Source of the DNA: Streptomyces soli
GTDB taxonomy: Bacteria > Actinomycetota > Actinomycetes > Streptomycetales > Streptomycetaceae
Assembly: GCF_003999195.1 (NCBI RefSeq)
Contig: NZ_RJVR01000323.1
Location: 62,001-126,000 of the forward strand
DNA: 64,000 nucleotides
Direction: 5' to 3'
In this document: in pieces, positions 25,712-34,471 of the stretch
Position numbering within the stretch: position 1 is the first letter of the stretch
Layout of the letters: each line of letters opens with the position of its first letter
Translations under genes and position numbers: made by a program
Notes under the pieces: model-generated
What the model saw: only the letters and a program-made list of their open reading frames with translations
Database searches by the model: none
Told to the model about the DNA's origin: nothing

Positions 25712-26032
25712 TCAGGCGTGGACGCGGGTGTGGGAGCCGATGACGGTCTCCAGCCGGCGGGCCAGCTCCGTGTCGAGAGCGGTGATGCCGCCTGCGTCGT
25801 GCGTGGTGAGCGTGAAGTGCAGCTTGTTGTAGCGCACGTCGACGTCGGGGTGGTGGTTGAGCTTCTCGGCCTCGATCGCGACGTCGTTCAGGATGCGAAT
25901 GGCTGACGGGAAGTCCCGGGCCTCGACATCACGGCGGAGGGTGACTCCCTCCTGCCGCCACTGCGGGAGGTCCTTGAGGGCTTCCTGGATCTCGGATTCG
26001 TCGAGCAGGTCCAGGGGGTCCAGTTCGGGCAT
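25712..26032 (-). CDS. 4a-hydroxytetrahydrobiopterin dehydratase (PCD/DCoH)
   Basis: A 106-residue enzyme that dehydrates 4a-hydroxytetrahydropterin, recycling the cofactor of aromatic amino acid hydroxylases. The active-site pattern is EKLNHHPDVDVRYNKLHFTLTTHD without long interruption, near residues 60-80, including the conserved paired His. The ATG at 26032 is preferred to a GTG at 26041 because of GCAGG eight bases upstream. Its stop codon is adjacent to the stop of the convergent Mop gene with no spacer. Confidence 0.9.
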   Translation of the reverse strand: MPELDPLDLLDESEIQEALKDLPQWRQEGVTLRRDVEARDFPSAIRILNDVAIEAEKLNHHPDVDVRYNKLHFTLTTHDAGGITALDTELARRLETVIGSHTRVHA

Positions 26033-26071
26033 GTCGCACACCTGCCTTCGGTTCCGTTTCCGCTGTCCCTT

Positions 26072-27100
26072 TCAGCCTACGTACGCGGGGGCCAGAGCGG
26101 CGGTCATGAGCCGCCGGGCGTGGCCCGTGCCGTCGGCGGGCACGGTCCACAGGTCGGCGCCGTAGTCGCCGGGGAGGGCGTAGACGACGGTGCGGCCGTC
26201 GGCCTGCCAGACGACCTGGTCGTCGACGCTGCGGGTCTCGGCGAGCGGGGTTTCGCGCATCGTGCGCAGGTCGAGTACGTAGAGCCGCCAGGGCGCGTCC
26301 GGGGAGCGGCCCTGGACGCGCTTTTTGAAGACGAGGCGGTCGCCGGCGGGGGAGAGGGAGGGGCATTCGACGTTTGTACGGAGGGTGCGCACCGTGTGGG
26401 TGACGGTGTCGCCGCGTACGAGGTGGGTGCTGCCGCCGGTGGCGAGGGTCGCGTAGAAGTGGGTGTCGTCGGCGAAGGTGACGCCCCAGAAGTTGGTGTC
26501 GGATGCGTGGTGGGTGCGGCCCTGCTTGAGGATGTGGAAGCTTTCGAGGTTGGGCTGGAGGCGCCAGGTGCGGGTGTCGAGGATGGAGGTGCGGGTGGAG
26601 AAGTTCGTGCCCGCGTACGAATCGCCGCTGACGAAGACGGTCCAGGCCACCATGCGCCCGTCCGGGGAGACCCGGGCCCGGGTCGGGATCCCGGCGAGGG
26701 CGTAGTGGCGCAGCTCGTGCAGGCCCGCGTCGAGCACGACGGCCCGGTACGTGTCCTGGACGGCTCCGCGCACTGCCTGGAGGCAGATGCCGGTGCCGCC
26801 GGCCGCGTAGAAGCGCAGGCACTTCACGCCGGAGGCGGTGCGCTTGCCGCCGGGAGTGGTGGCGGGGACGGTCGCGAGCTCGTCGCGGTGCGGGCCCCAG
26901 GCCATGTTGCGGAAGGCGAGCTTCCGTTCACCGGAGGCGGGCGTCAGGGCCACCGTCCCGGCTGCCACGGCCGGGCCGCCGGCCTGCGGGCGGTCCTTGC
27001 GCGCCGCCCGGTCGGCGGCGTGCAGCACGGAGGCCGTGGCGACGGCCGCCAACACGGCGAGGGCCGTGAGCAGGATGAGCACGCGGTTACGGGTCGTCAT
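26072..27100 (-). CDS. Membrane-anchored TolB-like beta-propeller protein
   Basis: A 342-residue protein with an amino-terminal signal anchor (RVLILLTALAVLAAVATASVL). The rest is rich in propeller-like repeats: ARVSPDGRMVAW, CPSLSPAGDRLVFKKR, VVWQADGRTVVYALPG, the WD40-like Tol-Pal pattern. The start ATG overlaps the stop of the upstream MFS gene (ATGA). It is the last gene in a unit of phosphoesterase, MFS and propeller protein. The function is unknown; an extracytoplasmic binding role is plausible. Confidence 0.78.
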   Translation of the reverse strand: MTTRNRVLILLTALAVLAAVATASVLHAADRAARKDRPQAGGPAVAAGTVALTPASGERKLAFRNMAWGPHRDELATVPATTPGGKRTASGVKCLRFYAAGGTGICLQAVRGAVQDTYRAVVLDAGLHELRHYALAGIPTRARVSPDGRMVAWTVFVSGDSYAGTNFSTRTSILDTRTWRLQPNLESFHILKQGRTHHASDTNFWGVTFADDTHFYATLATGGSTHLVRGDTVTHTVRTLRTNVECPSLSPAGDRLVFKKRVQGRSPDAPWRLYVLDLRTMRETPLAETRSVDDQVVWQADGRTVVYALPGDYGADLWTVPADGTGHARRLMTAALAPAYVG

Positions 27101-28359
27101 GCGGTGGCCTCCGGTCGCAGCCCTGCGGCGGTCGCCGCGCAGACCGCCAGTGCCACGGCGGCCGTGATCAGCGCCGTACGGTCGCCCCAGGCCGTCCAGG
27201 CGGCGCCGAAGGCGATCGATGCGGCGAAGCGGGCCGCCGCCTGGCCGGTCTGGACGATGGCCAGCCCGCTCGCCCGCAGTTCGGCAGGCACCGCCCCGGA
27301 AGCGGCGGCCATGAGGACGCCGTCCGTGGCCGCGTAGAAGGCACCGTGCAGAACGAGGACGGCGTACACGGGCCCGTGCGCGAGCAGCAGCCCGTACGCG
27401 GCGAGCAGCGCGAGGTGCCCGCCCAGGAACACCCGCCACCGCCCCAGCCGGTCGGCCAGCCGGCCCAGCGGCACCGCGAGCGCCAGGAATGTGGCCGCCG
27501 TGCCGAGCGGGAGCAGCGCGAACCATCGGTCCGGGACGCCCAGCCGGTGCTGGAGCAGCAGATAGATGAAGGCGTCGCTCACCGTGGCCAGTCCGAGCAG
27601 CAGCGCGCACGTGGTCAGCCGTCGCACGTCGCGGCGGCTCAGCAACGCGAGGGCGGCCCGCAGCGACGGCACCGGAGCGGCCCCTCCGTCTCGGGGAGGG
27701 GCCGCAGGCGCGAGCCCCCGGCCCGGCACGAACAGCAGCAGCACCAGAACCCCGACCGCCGCCACGCAGAAGCTGACGGTGAACACGGCGTCGTAGCCCT
27801 CCGCCGCCTGCCGCAGGATCAGGAAGGCGGCGAGGGGGCCGAGCAGCGCGCCCGTGGTGTCCATGGCGCGGTGGACGCCGAAGGCGCGGCCACGGGCCTC
27901 GGGAGCCGTCGACAGCGAGATCAGGGCGTCGCGCGGGGCGGTCCGCAGGCCCTTGCCGGTGCGGTCGGCGGCGAGGACGGCGCCGATCAGCGGAAGGCTG
28001 TGGACCGCCAGGAGCGCGGGCTTGCAGACGGCCGAGAGGCCGTATCCGACGGCGGCCACCGTCTTGTGCCGTCCGCTGCCCCGGTCGGCGAGGTGGCCGC
28101 CGACGAGCCGGACGAGGGCGCTGAAACCGTTGTAGACGCCGTCGAGGAGGCCGAAGCCGAGCGGGGTCAGGCCGAGGCCGGTGACGAGATAGAGCGGCAG
28201 GACGGCGGTGACCATCTCCGAGGAGACGTCGGTGATGAGGCTGACCGTGCCCAGGGCGAGGACGGTCGGGGCTATGGCGGCGGCACGGGACCGAGGCCCG
28301 GGGCGCGTTGCGCTCCGGGCCTCGGCCTCGGGGGTGCCGCGGCTGTCCGCGACATACAC
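27097..28359 (-). CDS. MFS transporter
   Basis: A 420-residue transporter with about 12 hydrophobic helices. SLITDVSSEMVTAVLPLYL near residues 40-58 and GKGLRTAPRDALIS are typical of a prokaryotic MFS subgroup with unknown substrates. The GTG start lies one base after the stop of the phosphoesterase gene, and its own stop overlaps the next start by four bases, so all three genes are likely translated from one mRNA. Confidence 0.85.
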   Translation of the reverse strand: MYVADSRGTPEAEARSATRPGPRSRAAAIAPTVLALGTVSLITDVSSEMVTAVLPLYLVTGLGLTPLGFGLLDGVYNGFSALVRLVGGHLADRGSGRHKTVAAVGYGLSAVCKPALLAVHSLPLIGAVLAADRTGKGLRTAPRDALISLSTAPEARGRAFGVHRAMDTTGALLGPLAAFLILRQAAEGYDAVFTVSFCVAAVGVLVLLLFVPGRGLAPAAPPRDGGAAPVPSLRAALALLSRRDVRRLTTCALLLGLATVSDAFIYLLLQHRLGVPDRWFALLPLGTAATFLALAVPLGRLADRLGRWRVFLGGHLALLAAYGLLLAHGPVYAVLVLHGAFYAATDGVLMAAASGAVPAELRASGLAIVQTGQAAARFAASIAFGAAWTAWGDRTALITAAVALAVCAATAAGLRPEATA

Positions 28360-28360
28360 C

Positions 28361-29239
28361 TCAGGACCAGATGCCGGTGATGTCGGAGGCGGAGGCGGCG
28401 TTGCCGGCGTGCGCGGAGAGGCCGGCCATGTCCTCCAGGGTCCGCAGCAGGCTGTAGTGGTTGTACGTCGTCGAGGACGACGAGCCCGCTGTGACCTGCT
28501 GCCCGTAGAAGACGGTCGGGATCTTGTTGCCGGACAGCCGGTTGTCCTCGTCGAAGGTCACGACGAGGAGGCTGTTGTGGGCCTTGGCCCAGGTCGCGTA
28601 GGCGCCCAGGTTGTTCTTCAGCCAGGTGTCACCGGTCGCGACCGAGCAGTCGTGCATGTCGCTGCAGAGGTTCGGCACGACGAAGGAGACCTTGGGCAGC
28701 GTCGTGTAGTCCGTGGGGAACTGCGCGAAGGTGTGGGCGCTGGAGGTCGGCACATTGCTGAAGCCGAACCAGGGGTTGTGCTTCTGCGCATAGTTCCCGC
28801 TGCTGCAGGTGGTCGAACCGGCGCTCGGCAGCGACTCGTTGTAGCTGCCCCAGGTCTTGCCGGCGGCTATCAGCTCGGAGGCGAGATTGGGGGCGGAGCT
28901 GAAGCCGGGCGTGTAGCAGCTGTCGTCGGTGATGCCCTGGGTCGCGCCGGAGAAGAGCGCGAAGTAGTTGGGCTGACTGGGGTGGGTCTCGGCGTAGGAG
29001 GCGGTGAGGTTGGCGCCGCCGGTCTTGAGCGAGTTGATGTAGGGGGCGCTGGAGCTGCCGATGACCTGGCTGTACGCATGGTTCTCGAAGACCACCACGA
29101 CCGTGTGGTCGGGGGTGGGCACGCTGCTCGCCGAGGGCTCCATCCGAGTGCCGCTGAGACCGGCCCACAGGCCGATCGCCAGGCCGACGAGCAGGAGGGC
29201 GGTGGAGAGAGCGGTGAAGGTGCGTTGTCGGCCGGTCAC
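28361..29239 (-). CDS. Secreted phosphoesterase (acid phosphatase/phospholipase C superfamily)
   Basis: A 292-residue protein with an amino-terminal membrane segment (FTALSTALLLVGLAIGLWAGL) followed by VVVFENHAYSQVIG, with the conserved ENH metal/active-site motif of AcpA/PLC-like phosphoesterases, then HPSQPNYFALFSG, PNLCSDMHDC and VTFDEDN. It would cleave phosphate esters outside the membrane. The GTG start has GGAGG seven bases upstream. It leads the three-gene unit with the MFS and propeller genes and diverges from glnE. Confidence 0.86.
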   Translation of the reverse strand: MTGRQRTFTALSTALLLVGLAIGLWAGLSGTRMEPSASSVPTPDHTVVVVFENHAYSQVIGSSSAPYINSLKTGGANLTASYAETHPSQPNYFALFSGATQGITDDSCYTPGFSSAPNLASELIAAGKTWGSYNESLPSAGSTTCSSGNYAQKHNPWFGFSNVPTSSAHTFAQFPTDYTTLPKVSFVVPNLCSDMHDCSVATGDTWLKNNLGAYATWAKAHNSLLVVTFDEDNRLSGNKIPTVFYGQQVTAGSSSSTTYNHYSLLRTLEDMAGLSAHAGNAASASDITGIWS

Positions 29240-29481
29240 GGCTGACCTCCGTTGAGTGTGGGGGGAACGGAAACGCGCAGGGTCAAGGCTAGGAGCAGGC
29301 TGTGAGGGCCGGAAGCCCGGAGAGGTAAAGCTCTGGGGAACGCTCAGGTGCGTACTGGGGACTGTGTGCCACCGGCTGCGTGCTGTGGGCTGACCTCGGC
29401 CGGGCAGCAGCGGTTAGGCTCTGCACGGGCGAGTCAGGGACGATCGGCCCAGCTCGGAGGCAGAGAGGCGGTGGGGTCGGC

Positions 29482-32457
29482 GTGCCGGAAGGGCGACGGG
29501 ACAGCAGGTTCGGACGGCTGCTGCGACACGGCTTCACGGACGCGGCGACGGCGGAACGGCTGCTGAACACCCCGGAGCTTTCGTCCGTACGGAGCGATTC
29601 GGTGCTCCTCGACGCCCTGGGCGCGACCGCCGACCCCGACGAGGCGCTGCTCGGCCTCGTACGGCTGGTGGAGGCCCTGGACCCGGGCGAGCGGCGGACC
29701 TTCCTGGACACCCTCACCTCCGCCAAGCCGCTGCGCGACCGGTTGCTCGGGGTGCTGGGCGCGTCGGCGGCCCTCGCCGACCACCTGGCGCGACACCCCC
29801 GCGACTGGCACGCCCTGGTGACGTACGAGTCGGCGGACCTGCATCCGGGGGTCGAGGACTTCGAACGGGTGCTCGGGGACGCGGCCGATCCGGACGCGCT
29901 GCGGGCCGCCTACCGGCGCTGCATGCTGGGCATCGCGGCACGGGATGTGTGCGGGACCAGCGACCTGGTGTGGACGGCGGCGGAGCTGGCCGACCTGGCC
30001 ACGGCGACGCTGCGGACGGCGCTGGCCATAGCGGCCTCGGAGGCGCCGCACGACGCGGCGGCGTGCCGGCTGGCCGTGATCGGCATGGGCAAGTGCGGCG
30101 GCCACGAGCTCAACTACATCTCGGACGTGGACGTCATCTTCGTCGCCGAGCCCGCGGATCCCGCGGGCTGCGTTTCGGAGAGCGCCGCCCTGCAGGCCGC
30201 GACCCGGCTCGCCTCGCGGATGATGCGGATCTGCTCGGACACCACCGCCGAGGGCAGCATCTGGCAGGTCGACGCCAATCTGCGGCCCGAGGGCAAGAAC
30301 GGCCCGCTGGTACGGACGCTCAGCAGCCACATCGCCTACTACCGGCGGTGGGCGAAGACCTGGGAGTTCCAGGCACTCCTCAAGGCCCGGCCGGTGGCCG
30401 GTGACGCGGCGCTGGGCAACGAGTACGTGGAGGCGCTGGCGCCGATGGTCTGGCAGGCCGCCGAGCGCGAGCACTTCGTCCAGGACGTGCAGCAGATGCG
30501 GCGCCGGGTGGTCGACAACATCCCGCCCGCGCGTGTCGAGCGCGAATTGAAGCTCGGCCCCGGCGGGCTGCGCGACGTCGAGTTCGCGGTGCAGCTGTTG
30601 CAGTTGGTGCACGGCAGGACCGACACCTCGCTGCGCAGCGGCACCACGCTGACCGCGCTGGGCCGGCTCGCGGAGGGCGGCTACGTCGGCCGGGCGGACG
30701 CGGCCTCGCTGGACGCGGCGTACCGCTTCCTTCGGTCCATGGAGCACCACATCCAGCTGCACAGGCTGCGCCGTACGCACCTCGTGCCCGATGACCCCGC
30801 CGACCTGCGGCGGCTCGGCCGCTCGCTGGGCTTCCGGGGTGACCCGGTCACCGAGCTGCGGAGGGAGTGGCGGCGGCACGCCGTCGAGGTGCGGCGGCTG
30901 CACGAGAAGCTCTTCTACCGGCCGCTGCTGGACGCCGTCGCCCAACTCGCGCCCGGCGAGGCGGGGCTCTCGGCGGCCGCGGCCAAGCATCGGCTGGAGG
31001 CCCTGGGTTACGCCGACCCCGCCGCCGCCCTGCGGCACCTGGAGGCGCTGGCCTCCGGCGTGAGCCGCAAGGCGGCCATCCAGCGCACCCTGCTGCCGGT
31101 CCTGCTGGGGTGGTTCGCCGACTCCGCCGACCCGGACGCCGGGCTGCTCGGCTTCCGCAGGGTGTCGGACGCGCTGGGGCGTACGCCCTGGTACCTGCGG
31201 CTGCTGCGGGACGAGGGCGCCGCGGCGGAGAACCTTGCCCGGGTCCTGTCCTCCGGCCGGCTCGCCCCCGACCTGCTGATGCGCGCCCCCGAGGCGGTCG
31301 CCCTGCTCGCCGACGACGAGGGCCTGCGCCCGCGCGGCCGCACCGCCCTCGACCAGGAGGTGCTGGCCGCCGTCCACCGGGCCGTCACTCCCGAGCAGGC
31401 GGTCGCGGCGGTACGCGGGGTGCGGCGGCGGGAGCTGTTCCGTACGGCGGCCGCCGACCTGATCGGCGTCCACCGCGACTACACCGACGCCGACGCGATG
31501 GGCGCCGCCCTGACCGACATCAATGCCGCCGCCATCACCGGCGCCCTGCAGGCGGCCGTCAACGCGGTCGAGGCGGAGACCGGCGAGCCACTGCCCACCC
31601 GGATCGCCGTCATCGGGATGGGCCGCTTCGGCGGTCACGAGCTGGGCTACGGCTCGGATGCGGACGTGCTCTTCGTGCACGACCCGTACAAGGGGGTGGA
31701 CGAGGCCAAGGCTTCGCGGGCCGCCCTGAAGGTCGTCAACGAGCTGCGGCGGCTGCTGCAGATCCCGACCGCCGACCCGCCGCTTCTGGTGGACGCCGAC
31801 CTGCGCCCCGAGGGTAAGAGCGGCCCGCTGGTGCGGACGCTGGCCTCGTACGAGGCGTACTACCGGCGCTGGTCACTGGTCTGGGAACGGCACGCGCTGC
31901 TCCGCGCCGAGCCGGTGGCCGGGGACGAGGAGTTGGCGGCGCGCTTCCTGAAGCTGATCCAGCCGCTGCGGTATCCCAGCGGCGGGCTCACCGAGGAGGA
32001 GGTGCGCGACATCCGGCGCCTCAAGGCCCGCATGGAGGCGGAGCGCCTGCCGCGCGGCGCCGACCCGACGACCCACGCCAAGCTCGGGCGGGGCGGCCTG
32101 AGCGACGTCGAGTGGACGGTGCAGTTGGTCCAGTTGCAGCACGCCGACCGCGAGCCGGGCCTGCGCACGACCCGTACGCGGGCCGCGCTCGCCGCCGCCC
32201 GGGCGGCCGGGCTGCTGGACGCCGAGGACGCCGAGGTCCTCGACACCGCCTGGGTGCTGGCCACCCGGGTCCGCAACGCCGTGATGCTGGTCCGGGGCCG
32301 GCCCGGCGACACCTTCCCCTCCGACGGGCGTGAGCTCGCGGCGGTCGGGCGCTACCTGGGCTATGGGCCCGGCCGCGTCGGCGAGATGCTCGACGACTAC
32401 CGCCGGGTCACCCGGCGCGCCCGGGGCGTCGTGGAGGCCCGCTTCTACGGAGCGTGA
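29482..32457 (+). CDS. glnE: Glutamine synthetase adenylyltransferase/deadenylase
   Basis: A 991-residue bifunctional enzyme that adds or removes AMP on the active-site-loop Tyr of GlnA. Two nucleotidyltransferase domains are visible: GKCGGHELNYISDVDVIF near residue 202 (deadenylase half) and GRFGGHELGYGSDADVLF near 712 (adenylylase half). Each is followed by DANLRPEGKNGPLVR or DADLRPEGKSGPLVR and a downstream helical domain with GPGGLRDVEF or GRGGLSDVEW. The GTG at 29482 is favoured because the protein then begins shortly before FGRLLRHGFTD, as in homologues. It lies between glnA2 and glnII, both on this window. Confidence 0.95.
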   Translation: MPEGRRDSRFGRLLRHGFTDAATAERLLNTPELSSVRSDSVLLDALGATADPDEALLGLVRLVEALDPGERRTFLDTLTSAKPLRDRLLGVLGASAALADHLARHPRDWHALVTYESADLHPGVEDFERVLGDAADPDALRAAYRRCMLGIAARDVCGTSDLVWTAAELADLATATLRTALAIAASEAPHDAAACRLAVIGMGKCGGHELNYISDVDVIFVAEPADPAGCVSESAALQAATRLASRMMRICSDTTAEGSIWQVDANLRPEGKNGPLVRTLSSHIAYYRRWAKTWEFQALLKARPVAGDAALGNEYVEALAPMVWQAAEREHFVQDVQQMRRRVVDNIPPARVERELKLGPGGLRDVEFAVQLLQLVHGRTDTSLRSGTTLTALGRLAEGGYVGRADAASLDAAYRFLRSMEHHIQLHRLRRTHLVPDDPADLRRLGRSLGFRGDPVTELRREWRRHAVEVRRLHEKLFYRPLLDAVAQLAPGEAGLSAAAAKHRLEALGYADPAAALRHLEALASGVSRKAAIQRTLLPVLLGWFADSADPDAGLLGFRRVSDALGRTPWYLRLLRDEGAAAENLARVLSSGRLAPDLLMRAPEAVALLADDEGLRPRGRTALDQEVLAAVHRAVTPEQAVAAVRGVRRRELFRTAAADLIGVHRDYTDADAMGAALTDINAAAITGALQAAVNAVEAETGEPLPTRIAVIGMGRFGGHELGYGSDADVLFVHDPYKGVDEAKASRAALKVVNELRRLLQIPTADPPLLVDADLRPEGKSGPLVRTLASYEAYYRRWSLVWERHALLRAEPVAGDEELAARFLKLIQPLRYPSGGLTEEEVRDIRRLKARMEAERLPRGADPTTHAKLGRGGLSDVEWTVQLVQLQHADREPGLRTTRTRAALAAARAAGLLDAEDAEVLDTAWVLATRVRNAVMLVRGRPGDTFPSDGRELAAVGRYLGYGPGRVGEMLDDYRRVTRRARGVVEARFYGA

Positions 32458-32469
32458 TAAGGAAGACCC

Positions 32470-33309
32470 TCAGCCCCCGGCCGGTACCGGCACGCGGCTC
32501 GGGAGGCGGTAGGCGAAGCCGCCGTACACCGCCCAGGAGACGGCGAAGCCGACGCTCAGGCAGAGGGCGCCGCCGAAGGCGTCCAGCCAGAAGTGGTTGG
32601 CGGTGGAGACGATGACGAGCAGGGTGACGACCGGGTAGAGCAGGCCGAGCACCTTGACCCAGAGGGTACCGGCGAGCATCGCGATGGTGATGCCGCACCA
32701 CAGGGACCAGCCGATGTGCATGGAGGGCATGGCGGCGTACTGGTTGGAGACATGGGCCAGGTCGCCGGAGGCCATGGAGCCCCAGGTGTGGTGGACCTTG
32801 ACCGTGTCGACGAAGCCGCCGTCCATGAGCCGGGGCGGGGCGAGCGGGAAGCAGTAGTAGCCGACCAGGGCGATGCCGGTGGTGACGAAGAGGACGAGCC
32901 GCGTGGAGGCGTAACGCCCGGGGTGCTTGCGGAAGAGCCAGACCAGGACGCTCAGGGTGACGATGAAGTGCAGGGTGGCGTAGTAGTAGTTCATTCCGAT
33001 GATCAGCCAGGGCACCGAGTTCGCGGCGTGGTTGATGCCGTGCTCGATGGCCAGATTGAGGGAGCGTTCGAAGTTCCAGACCTGGTCGGCGTGGTGCAGC
33101 GCGTCTTCCTTCTGCTCGGGCACGGCGTTGCGTACCAGCGAGTAGAGCCGGTAGCTGACCGCGATCAGCAGCATCTCGAACCAGAGACGGGGTCGCCGGG
33201 GTGCCCTGAAGCGTTGCATGAGAGTGCGGGTGCCCTCCGTACGGCCCTCGTACTCGGACTGGCGCAGAGGTGTCCGGTCTCTTACGATCTTCGTCGTCGT
33301 TTCCCCCAT
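32470..33309 (-). CDS. PAP2 superfamily membrane phosphatase / inositolphosphotransferase-like
   Basis: A 279-residue polytopic membrane protein. PAP2 motifs are present as YPLAP-like FPLAPPRLM, AAMPSMHIGWSLW (active-site His) and STANHFWLDAFGG (second His and Asp). These resemble the actinobacterial group related to inositol phosphorylceramide synthases. It may act on lipid phosphates or phospho-inositol lipids. An upstream ATG at 33327 is possible. It converges on glnE with 12 bases between stops and lies downstream of malR on the same strand. Confidence 0.86.
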   Translation of the reverse strand: MGETTTKIVRDRTPLRQSEYEGRTEGTRTLMQRFRAPRRPRLWFEMLLIAVSYRLYSLVRNAVPEQKEDALHHADQVWNFERSLNLAIEHGINHAANSVPWLIIGMNYYYATLHFIVTLSVLVWLFRKHPGRYASTRLVLFVTTGIALVGYYCFPLAPPRLMDGGFVDTVKVHHTWGSMASGDLAHVSNQYAAMPSMHIGWSLWCGITIAMLAGTLWVKVLGLLYPVVTLLVIVSTANHFWLDAFGGALCLSVGFAVSWAVYGGFAYRLPSRVPVPAGG

Positions 33310-33345
33310 GGGGCGATAGTCTGCCATGCACCCGCGGGGCCTCGA

Positions 33346-34446
33346 TCAACCCCCGGTAGGATTCTGTGCATCCCTTGTATGTCTGGCGGATACCTGCTGG
33401 ACGGGCAGCGCCATGGCCTGCGCGGACTGCCCGCCGGGCCCGGAAGCGGTGGAGCCGCGAACCACCAGCTCGGGCAGGAAGACGAACTCGCTGTGCGGGG
33501 CCGGGGTGCCGCCGATCTCCTCCAGCAGGGCCCGGACGGCCGCTTGGCCCATCGCGGTGACCGGCTGGCGGATGGTGGTGAGCGGCGGATCGGTGAAGGC
33601 GATGAGCGGTGAGTCGTCGAAGCCGACGACCGAAACATCACCCGGTACGGTGAGGCCGTGCTGCCGTGCTGCCCGGATCGCGCCGAGGGCCATCATGTCG
33701 GAGGCGGTGACTATCGCCGTGCAGCCCGCGTCCAGCAGGGCCGAGGCGGCGGCCTGGCCGCCCTCGAGGGTGAAGAGCGAGTGCTGGATGAGCTGTTCGG
33801 CCTCTGCGGGCGGCAGGCCGAGGACGTCCTCCATGGAGCGTACGAAGCCCTGGATCTTGCGCAGCACCGGGACGTAGCGCTTCGGGCCGACCGCGAGCCC
33901 GATCCGCTCGTGGCCGAGTGCCGCCAGATGGGTGACGGCGAGCCGCATCGCGCCCCGGTCGTCGGGGGAGATGAAGGGGGCCTTGACCTTGTCGGTGAAG
34001 CCGTTGATGAGGGCGAAGGGCACGCCCTGGCCGTGCAGCCGCTCGTAGCGCTCCATGTCGGCGGTGGAGTCGGCGTGCAGACCGGAGACAAAGATGATGC
34101 CGGCGACGCCGCGCTCGACGAGCATCTCGACGAGTTCGTCCTCGGTCGAGCCGCCCGGGGTCTGGGTTGCGAGCACCGGCGTGTAGCCCTGCCGGGTCAG
34201 GGCCTGCCCGATCACCTGCGCGAATGCGGGGAAGATCGGGTTTTCCAGCTCGGGCGTGATCAGGCCGACCAGACCTTCGCTGCGCTGCCGCAGCCGCACC
34301 GGCCGTTCGTAGCCGAGCAGGTCGAGCGAGGTCAGCACGGACTGACGGGTGGCGGCGGACACTCCGGGCTTGCCGTTGAGCACACGGCTGACCGTCGCCT
34401 CGCTGACCCCCGCCTGTGCTGCGATGTCGGCAAGCCTGGCGGTCAC
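33346..34446 (-). CDS. malR: LacI family repressor of the maltose/maltodextrin locus
   Basis: A 366-residue LacI/GalR repressor. The helix-turn-helix TARLADIAAQAGVSEATVSRVLNGKPG is at the very start, followed by the hinge (LRQRSEGLVGLITPEL) and the periplasmic-binding-like ligand domain (DVSVVGFDDSPLIAFTDPPLTTIRQP). The GTG at 34446 is chosen by analogy with known MalR proteins and the paralogue at 41651; an ATG at 34470 would add eight residues. It should bind the YTGC-N6-TTGC sites near malE and aglA and release on maltodextrin. It lies 25 bases after the glucosidase gene. Confidence 0.88.
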   Translation of the reverse strand: MTARLADIAAQAGVSEATVSRVLNGKPGVSAATRQSVLTSLDLLGYERPVRLRQRSEGLVGLITPELENPIFPAFAQVIGQALTRQGYTPVLATQTPGGSTEDELVEMLVERGVAGIIFVSGLHADSTADMERYERLHGQGVPFALINGFTDKVKAPFISPDDRGAMRLAVTHLAALGHERIGLAVGPKRYVPVLRKIQGFVRSMEDVLGLPPAEAEQLIQHSLFTLEGGQAAASALLDAGCTAIVTASDMMALGAIRAARQHGLTVPGDVSVVGFDDSPLIAFTDPPLTTIRQPVTAMGQAAVRALLEEIGGTPAPHSEFVFLPELVVRGSTASGPGGQSAQAMALPVQQVSARHTRDAQNPTGG

Positions 34447-34471
34447 AGGACTGGACCTTACCGGTCGCATC

